DNA of 10,457 nucleotides from Propionibacteriaceae bacterium (GTDB lineage Bacteria; Actinomycetota; Actinomycetes; Propionibacteriales; Propionibacteriaceae), in contig JAIRVA010000179.1 of assembly GCA_031254155.1 (NCBI GenBank), positions 1 to 10,457 of the forward strand, read 5' to 3'. Of this stretch, positions 1 through 6,473 are shown one piece after another (position 1 is the stretch's first letter; each line of letters opens with the position of its first letter). A model generated the notes under the pieces. It worked only from the letters and a program-made list of their open reading frames with translations. It was not told the DNA's origin and ran no database searches. A program made the translations under genes and the position numbers.

Positions 1-764
1 TACCTGTGTACGACTGGTTCGTGGACCCCGCCCCGCTCCCGTCCGCGCAAGACAACATGCCGACCCCCCATGACCTGGGTACCGCGTGGTTTGAATCTGA
101 TCCGGTCTTCAAACCATGGATTGTGAATCTCCTGGCACAGGCCGACCTTGGCGTAACCGATGTTTCAATCCGCCTGCCACCGACACGACCGCCAGCCGAC
201 GTGGTGGCTTTTAAGGCGACGAGCAACGACCCGGACGCCCTCATGAGGGCAGAGGACGAGATTTACCGCTCGAACCGAGGGCCCCAACTCCTGCACCGCG
301 CTGACCCGAGTAGTCCAGTCAGTGGCGCGATTCCCTGGTACCTAGAATCACGAGGAACCCAGGACCTGTGGGGCTTTGCGAGCCAGGCTTACGGTGCCCT
401 GAAATCAGGGCGGGCACTGATCATCGATGAGTTGAGCGGCCTCCATCCGCTGCTCATCCGCGCTCTTCTCGAGACGTTCCAGTCCCGTCATACCAACCCC
501 AACAACGCCCAGCTCGTCTTCACATCTCACGATGTCGCCCTGCTCGGGTCGTGGGGTGGACAAGGTTACATGCTCGACCGCGATCAGGTTTGGTTTGCTG
601 AGAAGGACTATCGTACCGGTGCAACCGAACTCATCCGCCTGTCCGAGTACCGCCCCCGGAAGGATGAGGACACCGAGCGCTTGTACCTCCAAGGGCGCTA
701 CGGCGGCATCCCCACGGTCGGGCGCCTGTCCGATCAACAACTGGGAGGTTTTGGTGAGCCGTAA
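1..764 (+). CDS. AAA-type (RloA/AbiLi-like) defence ATPase, 3' part
   Basis: This is the C-terminal part of an ABC/SMC-like AAA ATPase. The frame is open to the window edge and no Walker A is present, so the start lies upstream; the GTG at position 6 is probably internal. Counting from that GTG, the protein shows a signature-like ESRGTQ (residues 114-119), Walker B ALIIDEL with the DE pair at 141-142, then SGLHP, and a switch-histidine segment NNAQLVFTSHD (166-176). The tail carries RLYLQGRYGGIP, typical of AAA_21 ATPases paired with RloB. The stop codon overlaps the next gene by 11 bp, indicating a two-gene operon. In known AbiL/RloAB pairs the ATPase is thought to sense infection or control the partner nuclease. 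The family call is by motif and by neighbour; the trigger is unknown. Confidence 0.85.
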   Translation, partial: PVYDWFVDPAPLPSAQDNMPTPHDLGTAWFESDPVFKPWIVNLLAQADLGVTDVSIRLPPTRPPADVVAFKATSNDPDALMRAEDEIYRSNRGPQLLHRADPSSPVSGAIPWYLESRGTQDLWGFASQAYGALKSGRALIIDELSGLHPLLIRALLETFQSRHTNPNNAQLVFTSHDVALLGSWGGQGYMLDRDQVWFAEKDYRTGATELIRLSEYRPRKDEDTERLYLQGRYGGIPTVGRLSDQQLGGFGEP

Positions 765-1416
765 CCCAGTCCGCGGATCGGCCCGGCGGCCCTACCGCGA
801 GCGGGCCAAGAAGTTCCTCGTCGTGTGCGAAGGCCAAACAGAGAAGGCCTACTTCGAGTACGTGGGTCGCGCGCTGCACGGCGTTGTCGACATCAAGCAG
901 TGCGGAGACTCCTCCCCGGTCGCGATCGTCAAACTCGCCGCGCGTTATGCGCGCGATGATCCCGTGTTGGGTCTCGGCCGGGACCGGTATGACGAGGTTT
1001 GGGCCGTGTTCGACTGGGATGGGAGAACCGACGAGGTACTCGAAGCTAAACGCATCGCTGCGAAGAGTGGCGTGCAGTGCGCACTCTCCAACCCATCATT
1101 CGAAGTGTGGCTCCTGTGGCACTGGCGGGACTACATGCGAATCGGTTGCGCGCAAAATGACGTGCTCCGCGAACTACAGGCCGTCTGGGGTCAGTACCAC
1201 AAAGGCCTCCAGACCGACTTCGCTCAGTTACCCCGTGATGGACGAGTCAAAGCGTGTGACCGCTCCGAGAACGCAGTCCGCGCCCACGAAAACGCCGGGC
1301 GCCGGTACCCCGAGGACCGCCCCTCTTCGGAGGTGTTCGAACTGATTGGAAAGATCGTCGCCGCCTACGAGGCTTCCCGGTCATCGCCGTGCCCACTGGA
1401 TCCCCGTCCGACTTGA
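754..1416 (+). CDS. RloB-like TOPRIM nuclease (AbiLii-like effector)
   Basis: A 220-residue RloB-family protein, the probable effector of the ATPase-nuclease pair. A TOPRIM-like fold is indicated by FLVVCEGQTEKAYFEYV (E26, E30), by the acidic pair in VFDWDGR (D87, D89) and by SNPSFEVWLL (112-121), the segment diagnostic of RloB. The length matches the family. The frame is open from 532, but the GTG at 754 is the better start: it follows GGGAGG (743-748) with 5 nt spacing, and the N-terminus then begins with a basic stretch just before the TOPRIM strand. The 11-bp overlap with the ATPase gene suggests translational coupling. Nuclease activity is inferred from family acidic residues. No toxic or protective phenotype can be read from sequence. 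Confidence 0.87.
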   Translation: MSRNPVRGSARRPYRERAKKFLVVCEGQTEKAYFEYVGRALHGVVDIKQCGDSSPVAIVKLAARYARDDPVLGLGRDRYDEVWAVFDWDGRTDEVLEAKRIAAKSGVQCALSNPSFEVWLLWHWRDYMRIGCAQNDVLRELQAVWGQYHKGLQTDFAQLPRDGRVKACDRSENAVRAHENAGRRYPEDRPSSEVFELIGKIVAAYEASRSSPCPLDPRPT

Positions 1417-1429
1417 GTACCTTGAGTAC
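1412..1429. repeat. Tandem 9-bp direct repeat at the rloB-like stop
   Basis: CTTGAGTAC occurs twice head to tail (1412-1420 and 1421-1429). The first copy contains the TGA stop of the RloB-like gene. It may be replication slippage or a junction scar; no function is evident. Confidence 0.6.
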
Positions 1430-1465
1430 CCCGTAATCGACCTGCCCGCCGCCGGGTTCGGACCA

Positions 1466-1629
1466 AGGACACGGTCGTCACTAACTGTCGCGTGTCGTTT
1501 CCGGGATCGGGCGCCTGATGGCGTTGTCGGCCGCTCCGGCGTAGCTTTACTACGCCTCCGGGCACTCCGCCTTACCAGGCATCCCGCCCCGAAACCGTCA
1601 CTTGCGCCATTTATTACCGACCGTGTCCT
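1466..1629. repeat. 164-bp imperfect palindromic element (MITE/fold-back-like)
   Basis: The ends are perfect 12-bp inverted repeats: AGGACACGGTCG at 1466-1477 and its complement at 1618-1629. The centre is a 7-bp stem, GGCGTAG/CTACGCC (1538-1544 and 1550-1556), around a 5-nt loop. The midpoint of the outer repeats (1547.5) coincides with the hairpin centre (1547). The arms still resemble each other in between: GCCTGATGGCG at 1513-1523 faces CGCCTTACCAGGC at 1568-1580, and there are also TTTC/GAAA and CGGG/CCCG blocks. It carries no ORF of its own. It lies between the defence operon and the rhamnosidase gene. The structure fits a miniature inverted-repeat element; a very long RNA hairpin or terminator is the alternative. 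No clear target duplication is visible: the flanks read CCAA and TAAA if the end is placed at GGACAC. Confidence 0.65.
1538..1556. other. Central hairpin of the palindromic element
   Basis: GGCGTAG and CTACGCC form a perfect 7-bp stem around CTTTA. There is no T-run on either side, so it is not a standard intrinsic terminator. It marks the symmetry axis of the 164-bp element. Confidence 0.6.
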
Positions 1630-1663
1630 AAACTGAGGTCACGCCCAACCCAAGGAGGCACGG

Positions 1664-3934
1664 ATGCCACAATGGCAAGCCCAATTCATCGCTCACTCCA
1701 GGCCCTGCGCTGAGGGTGACCCGGCACCGTACTTCCGCAAGTCCTTCACCGTCGAGCCGGACCTTGTCCGCGCCACCCTCTACGTGACGGCGTTGGGCGT
1801 TGTCGAGCCGTACGTCAACGGGACTCGGGTCGGTGAGGACATCCTCGCCCCCGGTTGGACGGCGTACCGCGAGCGCCTCGGCGTGAACGAGTACGACGTC
1901 ACGCCTCTCCTCACGGACGGCCCCAACGCGCTGGGGGCGATCGTCGGCGAAGGCTGGGCGGTGGGCCGGCTCATGTGGTCTGGCGCCAACCACCACTACG
2001 CCGACCGCCCCGCCCTCTTCATGCAACTGGAGCTGGCCTACCCTGGTCGTACCGCGGTCGTCCCCACCGAACCCTCCTCCGCGCCGACCAAGGCCACTGA
2101 CTGGCAGGTCGGCGTCGGCGGGGTCCGGGCGAACGGGCTGTACGACGGGGAAACGTTTGACGCCCGTCTTGAGCCCCCAGGCTGGAGCCGCGCCGACTTC
2201 ATCCCCGCTGACTGGGGCCCGGCGATCCGGTACGACTGGAACCTCGACTCGCTCGAACTCCGCGTCCAGCCGCCCATCCGGCGCATCGAGGAACTCCCGG
2301 TCGCGGCGATCACCACCTCGCCCACCGGCTACCCCATCTTGGACTTCGGCCAGAACCTGACCGGCTGGATCCGTCTGATACTCGACAACCCGCGCCGCGG
2401 GCAGGACATCACGATCCGTCACGCCGAGTCGCTCACGCCCGAGGGGGCGCTCGAGCGCGAGACCAACCGGACCGCGAAGGCCACCGACCGCTACATCGCC
2501 GCTGGCGAGCCCCGCGAGACCTGGGAGCCGCGGTTCACGTTCCACGGCTTCCGGTACGCCGAGGTCGAGGGGTGGAAACCCAACCGTGACGCCGTCCGCG
2601 CCGTCGTCATCCACTCGGACATGGCCCGTCACGGCTGGTTCGAGTGCTCAAATCCCCTGCTCAACCGCTTCCACGCCAACACGGTCTGGTCGATGCGGGG
2701 CAACTTCGTCGGCCTCCCGACCGACTGCCCGCAGCGCGACGAACGCCTGGGCTGGACGGGCGACCTCAACGCCTTCATCCCGACCGCCACGTACCTCTAC
2801 GACGTCCGCGGCGTCGTCGGTTCCTGGCTCACCGATCTCATGATCGAGCAGACGCGCGTCGGTAACATGCCCCGCTCGGCCCCCCTCGTCGACCAGCGGC
2901 CCTCGCAGCCGACCGCGCTCTGGGGTGACGCGATCGTCAACGTCCCCTGGCAAATGTTCTGGGAGTACGGGGATGTCGACGTGCTGCGGCGTTGCTGGCG
3001 GACGATGTGCTCCTTCGTGGACGAGGTCGCCACGCTGCTCGACGACCACGATCTGTGGTCGACCGGTTTCCAGTACGGCGACTGGTGCGACCCGGATGCC
3101 CCGCCGCGCGAGCCCGGCCGGGGCAAGACGGACCCCTACCTGGTCGCGCAGGCGTTCTACGCCCGGACCACCGCCCAGATGACCCAGATCGCGGGCCTGC
3201 TCGGCGAGTCGGCGGCGGCCGACCGCTACGCCGAGTTGGACGCCCGGGTCCGGGCGGCGTTCCGGCGGGAATACGTGAGCGAGCGCGGCATCGTCAAGGG
3301 CGAAACCTCGACCGGCTACGCCCTGGCGCTCTGCTTCGACCTGCTCGACGCCGGGCAGCGGGCGTACGCCGGCAAGCGGCTCAACTCGCTGATGGCCGGG
3401 CGGGGGTACACGATCTCCTCCGGCTTCGCGGGGACGCCGTTCATCGCCGATGCGCTGATGGCGACCGGGCACCTTGATGGCGCGTACAAGCTTCTGCTCC
3501 AAACCGACTGCCCGTCGTTCCTCTACCCGGTGACCATGGGGGCCACGACGATCTGGGAGCGCTGGGACGCGATCCAGCCCGACGGCTGGCTGTACCGGAC
3601 GGGCATGACCTCGCTCAACCACTACGCGTTAGGCGCTGTCAGCGACTGGATCCACCGGGTCGTCGGTGGTCTGGCCGCGGCCGAGCCAGGGTGGACACGG
3701 ATCACGGTCGCCCCCCGCCCCGGCGGCGGGCTGACCCACGCCTCGACGTCCCACCTCACCCCGCTGGGGCTCGCCGCCGTCTCCTGGGCGTTGACTGGGG
3801 GTGAGATGACCGCCACGGTCGTCGTACCCGCAGGCGCCACGGCGGCGGTCCGGCTGCCGCTCCACCCCGAGGATCTGGCCGTCACCGTCGGCCCCGGCGA
3901 ACACACCTGGGCGTACGCGGCCCAAGTGCAGTGA
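1664..3934 (+). CDS. Alpha-L-rhamnosidase, GH78 family
   Basis: An inverting glycosidase releasing terminal alpha-L-rhamnose from glycosides or oligosaccharides (756 aa). An N-terminal lectin-like Bac_rhamnosid_N domain (about residues 20-125) contains VNGTRVGEDILAPGW. A further beta domain carries DFGQNLTGW (227-235) and FHGFRYAEVEGW (293-304). The (alpha/alpha)6 catalytic domain follows, with DCPQRDERLGWTGD (354-367), where E360 is the expected general acid, and ATTIWERWD (627-635), where E632 is the expected general base. The C-terminal beta domain starts near 665. There is no signal peptide, so the substrate is probably imported or a small intracellular glycoside. The ATG follows AAGGAGG (1652-1658) by 5 nt. 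No transporter, regulator or other sugar gene is adjacent, so it stands alone here; its promoter may overlap the right end of the palindromic element. Confidence 0.95.
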   Translation: MPQWQAQFIAHSRPCAEGDPAPYFRKSFTVEPDLVRATLYVTALGVVEPYVNGTRVGEDILAPGWTAYRERLGVNEYDVTPLLTDGPNALGAIVGEGWAVGRLMWSGANHHYADRPALFMQLELAYPGRTAVVPTEPSSAPTKATDWQVGVGGVRANGLYDGETFDARLEPPGWSRADFIPADWGPAIRYDWNLDSLELRVQPPIRRIEELPVAAITTSPTGYPILDFGQNLTGWIRLILDNPRRGQDITIRHAESLTPEGALERETNRTAKATDRYIAAGEPRETWEPRFTFHGFRYAEVEGWKPNRDAVRAVVIHSDMARHGWFECSNPLLNRFHANTVWSMRGNFVGLPTDCPQRDERLGWTGDLNAFIPTATYLYDVRGVVGSWLTDLMIEQTRVGNMPRSAPLVDQRPSQPTALWGDAIVNVPWQMFWEYGDVDVLRRCWRTMCSFVDEVATLLDDHDLWSTGFQYGDWCDPDAPPREPGRGKTDPYLVAQAFYARTTAQMTQIAGLLGESAAADRYAELDARVRAAFRREYVSERGIVKGETSTGYALALCFDLLDAGQRAYAGKRLNSLMAGRGYTISSGFAGTPFIADALMATGHLDGAYKLLLQTDCPSFLYPVTMGATTIWERWDAIQPDGWLYRTGMTSLNHYALGAVSDWIHRVVGGLAAAEPGWTRITVAPRPGGGLTHASTSHLTPLGLAAVSWALTGGEMTATVVVPAGATAAVRLPLHPEDLAVTVGPGEHTWAYAAQVQ

Positions 3935-3975
3935 AGGTACCGGCGTACTCGCCCACGCGTGGTGGCTGCGATATC

Positions 3976-4000
3976 AAAAACCCGTGAGTGTAATGACGGG
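3976..4000 (-). terminator. Candidate weak intrinsic terminator after the vapC remnant
   Basis: Read on the minus strand, CCCGT and ACGGG (4000-3981) can pair over a 10-nt loop and are followed directly by five T (3980-3976). The stem is only 5 bp. It lies 31 bp past the early vapC stop, a plausible end for the antitoxin-toxin transcript. Confidence 0.35.
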
Positions 4001-4030
4001 AAGACAGGCACGAGGAACAGTCGGGCTCGC

Positions 4031-4213
4031 TCACAGCGGCGGACGGAAAATCGACGGATTGGTGACCGTGCGAAGACAACCGCTCCACACAACATCTGGA
4101 ATCGCCACTTCTTCGGAGCCCAACGACTCGCGGAGAAATTTCTGAGCGGCAACGTGCGAAGGATGACCCGTCATAAAAGCCGCGACAAGCACATTCACGT
4201 CGAGGACGATCAC
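4031..4213 (-). pseudogene. Truncated VapC-like PIN-domain toxin
   Basis: Only 60 codons remain of a gene that normally encodes about 130-140 residues. The N-terminus MIVLDVNVLVAAF carries the first PIN acidic residue (D5), and VAIPDVVWSGCLRTVTNPSIF resembles the middle of actinobacterial VapC toxins. A stop then follows. I looked in the other two frames down to about 3900 and found no continuation of the C-terminal half, which should carry the remaining catalytic Asp residues, so a deletion is more likely than a simple frameshift. The GTG start overlaps the antitoxin TGA (GTGA at 4213-4210), with GAGG 7 nt upstream. It is expected to be non-functional as an RNase; the whole PIN fold cannot form. 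Confidence 0.75.
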
Positions 4214-4476
4214 CTGATCGCCTCATGACCGTCCAGGAAATCGAGCAGCGCCGTGTTGGAATACGGATCGATATCTGTCACCCACTCGCAACTAAACTCT
4301 GGCAACCGGGTGGCCGAGTCCGAGTAGGTCGTCAGCACCGCATCAGACACTAGCCGCTCCTTCGTGACACGCTTCCCCGCCCGACGGGCTTCGGCTACCT
4401 TTGCATCAAGCGTCTTCACCACCCGCGGGTCCACTCGCACACTGAGCTGTACCTTTTGCCCTGTCTGTGCAGTCAT
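4210..4476 (-). CDS. VapB-like ribbon-helix-helix antitoxin
   Basis: An 88-residue DNA-binding antitoxin candidate. After a short polar start, KVQLSVRVDP looks like the RHH beta strand, followed by two helices ending near VTKERLVSDAVLTTY. The acidic and aromatic C-terminal tail (FSCEWVTDIDPYSNTALLDF) is the kind of segment that wraps a toxin. The frame is open to 4524, but the ATG at 4476 is preferred because GGAGGG (4486-4481) lies 4 nt upstream. It overlaps the truncated VapC-like gene downstream by 4 nt, the usual vapBC order. Its cognate toxin is broken, so it may be an orphan that retains autoregulatory or cross-neutralising activity. The VapB label rests mainly on the neighbour. Confidence 0.72.
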   Translation of the reverse strand: MTAQTGQKVQLSVRVDPRVVKTLDAKVAEARRAGKRVTKERLVSDAVLTTYSDSATRLPEFSCEWVTDIDPYSNTALLDFLDGHEAIR

Positions 4477-4532
4477 ACCACCCTCCGAGCTTGCATCATG
4501 TACTCCAACGCTAGCAGACAGCACTTCCTTAA

Positions 4533-4561
4533 CTCCGGATCGCTATCTCCATGAGCCGGAG
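4533..4561. repeat. Short inverted repeat in the divergent TA intergenic region
   Basis: CTCCGG (4533-4538) and CCGGAG (4556-4561) are inverted around 17 nt, between the two divergent antitoxin genes. It could be part of an operator or chance in GC-rich DNA. Confidence 0.25.
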
Positions 4562-4584
4562 CCGTGAGCAGACACGCTGACCGT

Positions 4585-4595
4585 CATAATGTATG
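4585..4595. promoter_or_regulatory. Candidate antitoxin operator, CATA-ATG-TATG
   Basis: A small palindrome with arms CATA and TATG and a 3-nt centre lies 10 bp upstream of the -10-like hexamer of the mazE-like gene. RHH antitoxins commonly bind such short palindromes to repress their own operon. The position supports this role, but there is only one clear copy. Confidence 0.3.
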
Positions 4596-4605
4596 TCGTC
4601 CGCGA

Positions 4606-4611
4606 TAGTAT
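4606..4611 (+). promoter_or_regulatory. -10 hexamer of a probable leaderless promoter (mazE-like)
   Basis: TAGTAT is followed by six bases and then the GTG start at 4618. Transcription would then begin at or next to the start codon, and no Shine-Dalgarno is seen. No convincing -35 lies 16-18 nt upstream. Confidence 0.5.
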
Positions 4612-4617
4612 GGACCC

Positions 4618-4851
4618 GTGAGCGTACTGACAGTTCGAATGGATACCGATGTTGATGCCGCACTGGACTATCTACAAGAGATGACCCGTGCAACCAAGTC
4701 CGACATCATCCGGAACACACTGCTCCAGGCTGCCGAGCGAGCCAAGCGCGAGGCCATGCGGACCGAGGCGCTCGAACTAGCCGACGATCCGGACGACCGG
4801 GCCGAGGCCCAGGCCGTCCTCGCTTTCATGGGTGGCACTGATGCGTGGTGA
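4618..4851 (+). CDS. MazE-like RHH antitoxin
   Basis: A 77-residue ribbon-helix-helix antitoxin. The strand LTVRMDTDVD is followed by a helix and by ATKSDIIRNTLLQAA (25-39), the typical second RHH helix. The C-terminal half is highly charged, rich in E, A, R and D, and probably binds and blocks the toxin. The GTG start has no ribosome-binding site and sits 6 nt after a -10-like hexamer. The gene overlaps the MazF gene by 11 bp, so the two are likely co-translated. The upstream intergenic region (141 bp) is shared with the divergent VapB-like gene, so either antitoxin could influence both promoters. Confidence 0.82.
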   Translation: MSVLTVRMDTDVDAALDYLQEMTRATKSDIIRNTLLQAAERAKREAMRTEALELADDPDDRAEAQAVLAFMGGTDAW

Positions 4852-5155
4852 CATCTTTCGCCTGCGGAGTTCTCGAACCGCGAGGGGCCACGAGCAAACC
4901 GGCGAGCGCTACGGCGTGATCGTCCAGTCAGACGATCTACCCTTGTCAACGGTGCTGGTCGCGCCGACATCGACCAGCGCTCGACCGGCCCGCTTTCGTC
5001 CCGAGATTGAGATCGGCGGGGTACCCACACGAGTGCTGGTCGAGCAGACAGCCGCTCTTGACGTCGAATCCAGACTCGCCGATTGGTCCGGTCGTGTCAG
5101 CGTCGAAGAACTGCGCTCAATCGATCAAGCCCTGTTGGCGATACTCGGACTTTAG
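4841..5155 (+). CDS. mazF: MazF/PemK-family mRNA interferase toxin
   Basis: A 104-residue sequence-specific endoribonuclease of the MazF/PemK SH3-like fold. RGDIF at the N-terminus, GERYGVIVQSDD (21-32, with conserved R23) and VLVAPTSTSARPA (38-50) are family landmarks. The PTSTS form places Ser44 or a neighbouring Thr at the usual catalytic Thr position, as in mycobacterial MazF proteins. PTRVLVEQTAALD (62-74) and the C-terminal helix complete the fold. The ATG at 4841 was chosen because the protein then begins MRGDIF and a GGGTGG (4830-4835) lies 5 nt upstream; a GTG at 4832 would add three residues. The gene appears intact. Its TAG stop lies within a copy-like sequence of the palindromic element's end. 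Confidence 0.87.
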   Translation: MRGDIFRLRSSRTARGHEQTGERYGVIVQSDDLPLSTVLVAPTSTSARPARFRPEIEIGGVPTRVLVEQTAALDVESRLADWSGRVSVEELRSIDQALLAILGL

Positions 5156-5168
5156 GACACGGTAGTCA
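5153..5168 (+). repeat. Solo copy of the palindromic element's terminal repeat
   Basis: This 16-mer matches the left end of the 1466-1629 element at 15 of 16 bases (AGGACACGGT, one change, GTCAC). It spans the mazF stop codon and the 3' end of the MFS gene. The flanking TTT before AGGACA also matches the outer flank of the element's right end. No second arm is visible nearby. Confidence 0.45.
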
Positions 5169-6473
5169 CGGTTCCGGATGTTGCGCGTCGTACCGCAGAA
5201 ATCGCGGGCTGACGCGGGCGAGCACCGCGGCCCCGGCCATGCAGGCCGCCCCGCCGACGAGGGCAGCCAGGCCGAGGGGTACGGTGCTCACGGCGCCGAA
5301 CCCGCTGACCAGCGACCCGGACACCACCCGGCCGAGGTTCGGCCCGCCCGAGACGGTGACGGTGAAGATACCCTGCAACCGGCCCTGCAGCCGGTCCGGG
5401 GTGGCGGACTGGAGGATGGTGTTGCGGAAGACCGAGGAGACCGCGTCGCAGGCACCCGCGAACGCCAGCGCCACCCCGGAGGCCGCGAGGGCCCACCAGA
5501 TGACGTGATCGGGGTGCGTCGTCCCCACGCCCATCAGCACGGCCCCGAAGGCGAGGATCCCGAGTCCCCAGCCCGTAACCATGACGGCGACCACGAGGCC
5601 CTGCCGCCGGATCTTCCCCAGCGGGCCGGAGAACACCAGGGCGAGCACCGACCCGATCGCCACGGACGCCGACAACCACCCCGCCGTGACGTCACCGCCG
5701 CCGATCATGTCCTTGGCGGCGGCCGGGAAGAGCGCGACCGGCTGGGCGAGCACCATGGCGACGAGGTCGAGGAAGAACGTCATCCGGACGTTGGGCCGCG
5801 TACCGAGGAACACAAACCCGTCCACCACCGACCGCCACCCGCGCACGGGTGCCTCCCCCGGCGCGTCCGGGCGTAGGGGCTTGACAGACGGCAGGCGCAG
5901 CAACGAGTACAGCGCCGCGGTGAAGGTCACAACATCGACGGTGTAGGCGGTCCGGTAGCCGAAGGCGGCGACCAGGACCGAGCCGACGAGCGGTCCGGCC
6001 ATGAGGGCGAAGGTCCACGTCGCGGAGTTGAGGGCGTTGGCGGCGGGCAGCAGTGACCGGTCGACCAGCCGGGGAATGATGGCGGTCCGGGCGGGCGAGT
6101 TGACCCCGCCGGCACCGGACTGGATGGCCACCATGATGTACAACAGCCAGACACTGTCGAGGTGCCACCACGCCTCGGCGGCCAGCCCGATCGTCGCGGC
6201 CCACATGACGAGGCCCGATACGAGCGCCACCGTCCGGCGGTCGTGGTTGTCGATGATGGAGCCGCCGTAGAGTCCCATGATCACGAGCGGTACGAGGGCG
6301 AAGACGCCCAGCAGCCCCACCATGAAGGTCGAGCCCGTCAGGTCGTACACCTCCAGCGACACGGCCATCGCCGTGAACTGCCGCCCGATTGAGCCAAGAC
6401 CCTGACCCCACCACAGGCGCCGGAACGGTACCGACGCCCGCAGCGGCGTGATATCAGCGAGCAGCGCGGCCAC
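5166..6473 (-). CDS. MFS exporter, EntS-like (MFS_3)
   Basis: A 435-residue integral membrane transporter of the major facilitator superfamily with about 12 hydrophobic segments. GGSIIDNHDRR (70-80) is the motif A loop between helices 2 and 3. SPARTAIIPRLVDRSLLPAA (126-145) and RNTILQSATPDRLQGR (350-365) are characteristic of the MFS_3/EntS-like group, which exports siderophores, macrolides or other small compounds. The substrate cannot be named. The GTG start shares one base with the greA stop (TAGTG), so expression is probably coupled to greA. It converges on mazF with a gap of 10 bp. No regulator or biosynthetic gene is adjacent to indicate a cargo. Confidence 0.88.
   Translation of the reverse strand: MAALLADITPLRASVPFRRLWWGQGLGSIGRQFTAMAVSLEVYDLTGSTFMVGLLGVFALVPLVIMGLYGGSIIDNHDRRTVALVSGLVMWAATIGLAAEAWWHLDSVWLLYIMVAIQSGAGGVNSPARTAIIPRLVDRSLLPAANALNSATWTFALMAGPLVGSVLVAAFGYRTAYTVDVVTFTAALYSLLRLPSVKPLRPDAPGEAPVRGWRSVVDGFVFLGTRPNVRMTFFLDLVAMVLAQPVALFPAAAKDMIGGGDVTAGWLSASVAIGSVLALVFSGPLGKIRRQGLVVAVMVTGWGLGILAFGAVLMGVGTTHPDHVIWWALAASGVALAFAGACDAVSSVFRNTILQSATPDRLQGRLQGIFTVTVSGGPNLGRVVSGSLVSGFGAVSTVPLGLAALVGGAACMAGAAVLARVSPRFLRYDAQHPEP

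Noticed and set aside
532..753. Upstream extension of the RloB-like frame beginning at 532
   Set aside because: This stretch lies over the 3' end of the ATPase gene, has no RloB-like sequence, and a good Shine-Dalgarno precedes the GTG at 754.
1602..1634. TTGCGC and TAAACT as a promoter for the rhamnosidase gene
   Set aside because: The spacing is 21 nt, too long for a normal sigma70-type promoter.
2648..3622. Long minus-strand ORFs opposite the rhamnosidase gene (also 1628-2632)
   Set aside because: They are typical high-GC antisense frames without motifs, while the plus strand encodes a full GH78 enzyme.
3627..3632. TTA leucine codon in the rhamnosidase gene as a bldA-type control
   Set aside because: TTA codons also occur in other genes here, including mca near its start, so TTA is not specially restricted in this window.
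3690..3706. GGACACGGATCACGGT inside the rhamnosidase gene as another element end
   Set aside because: It encodes the family-typical GWTRITVAP segment, so coding constraint explains it.
3953..3962. CCACGCGTGG palindrome after the rhamnosidase stop as a terminator
   Set aside because: It has no loop to speak of and no T-run on the plus strand.
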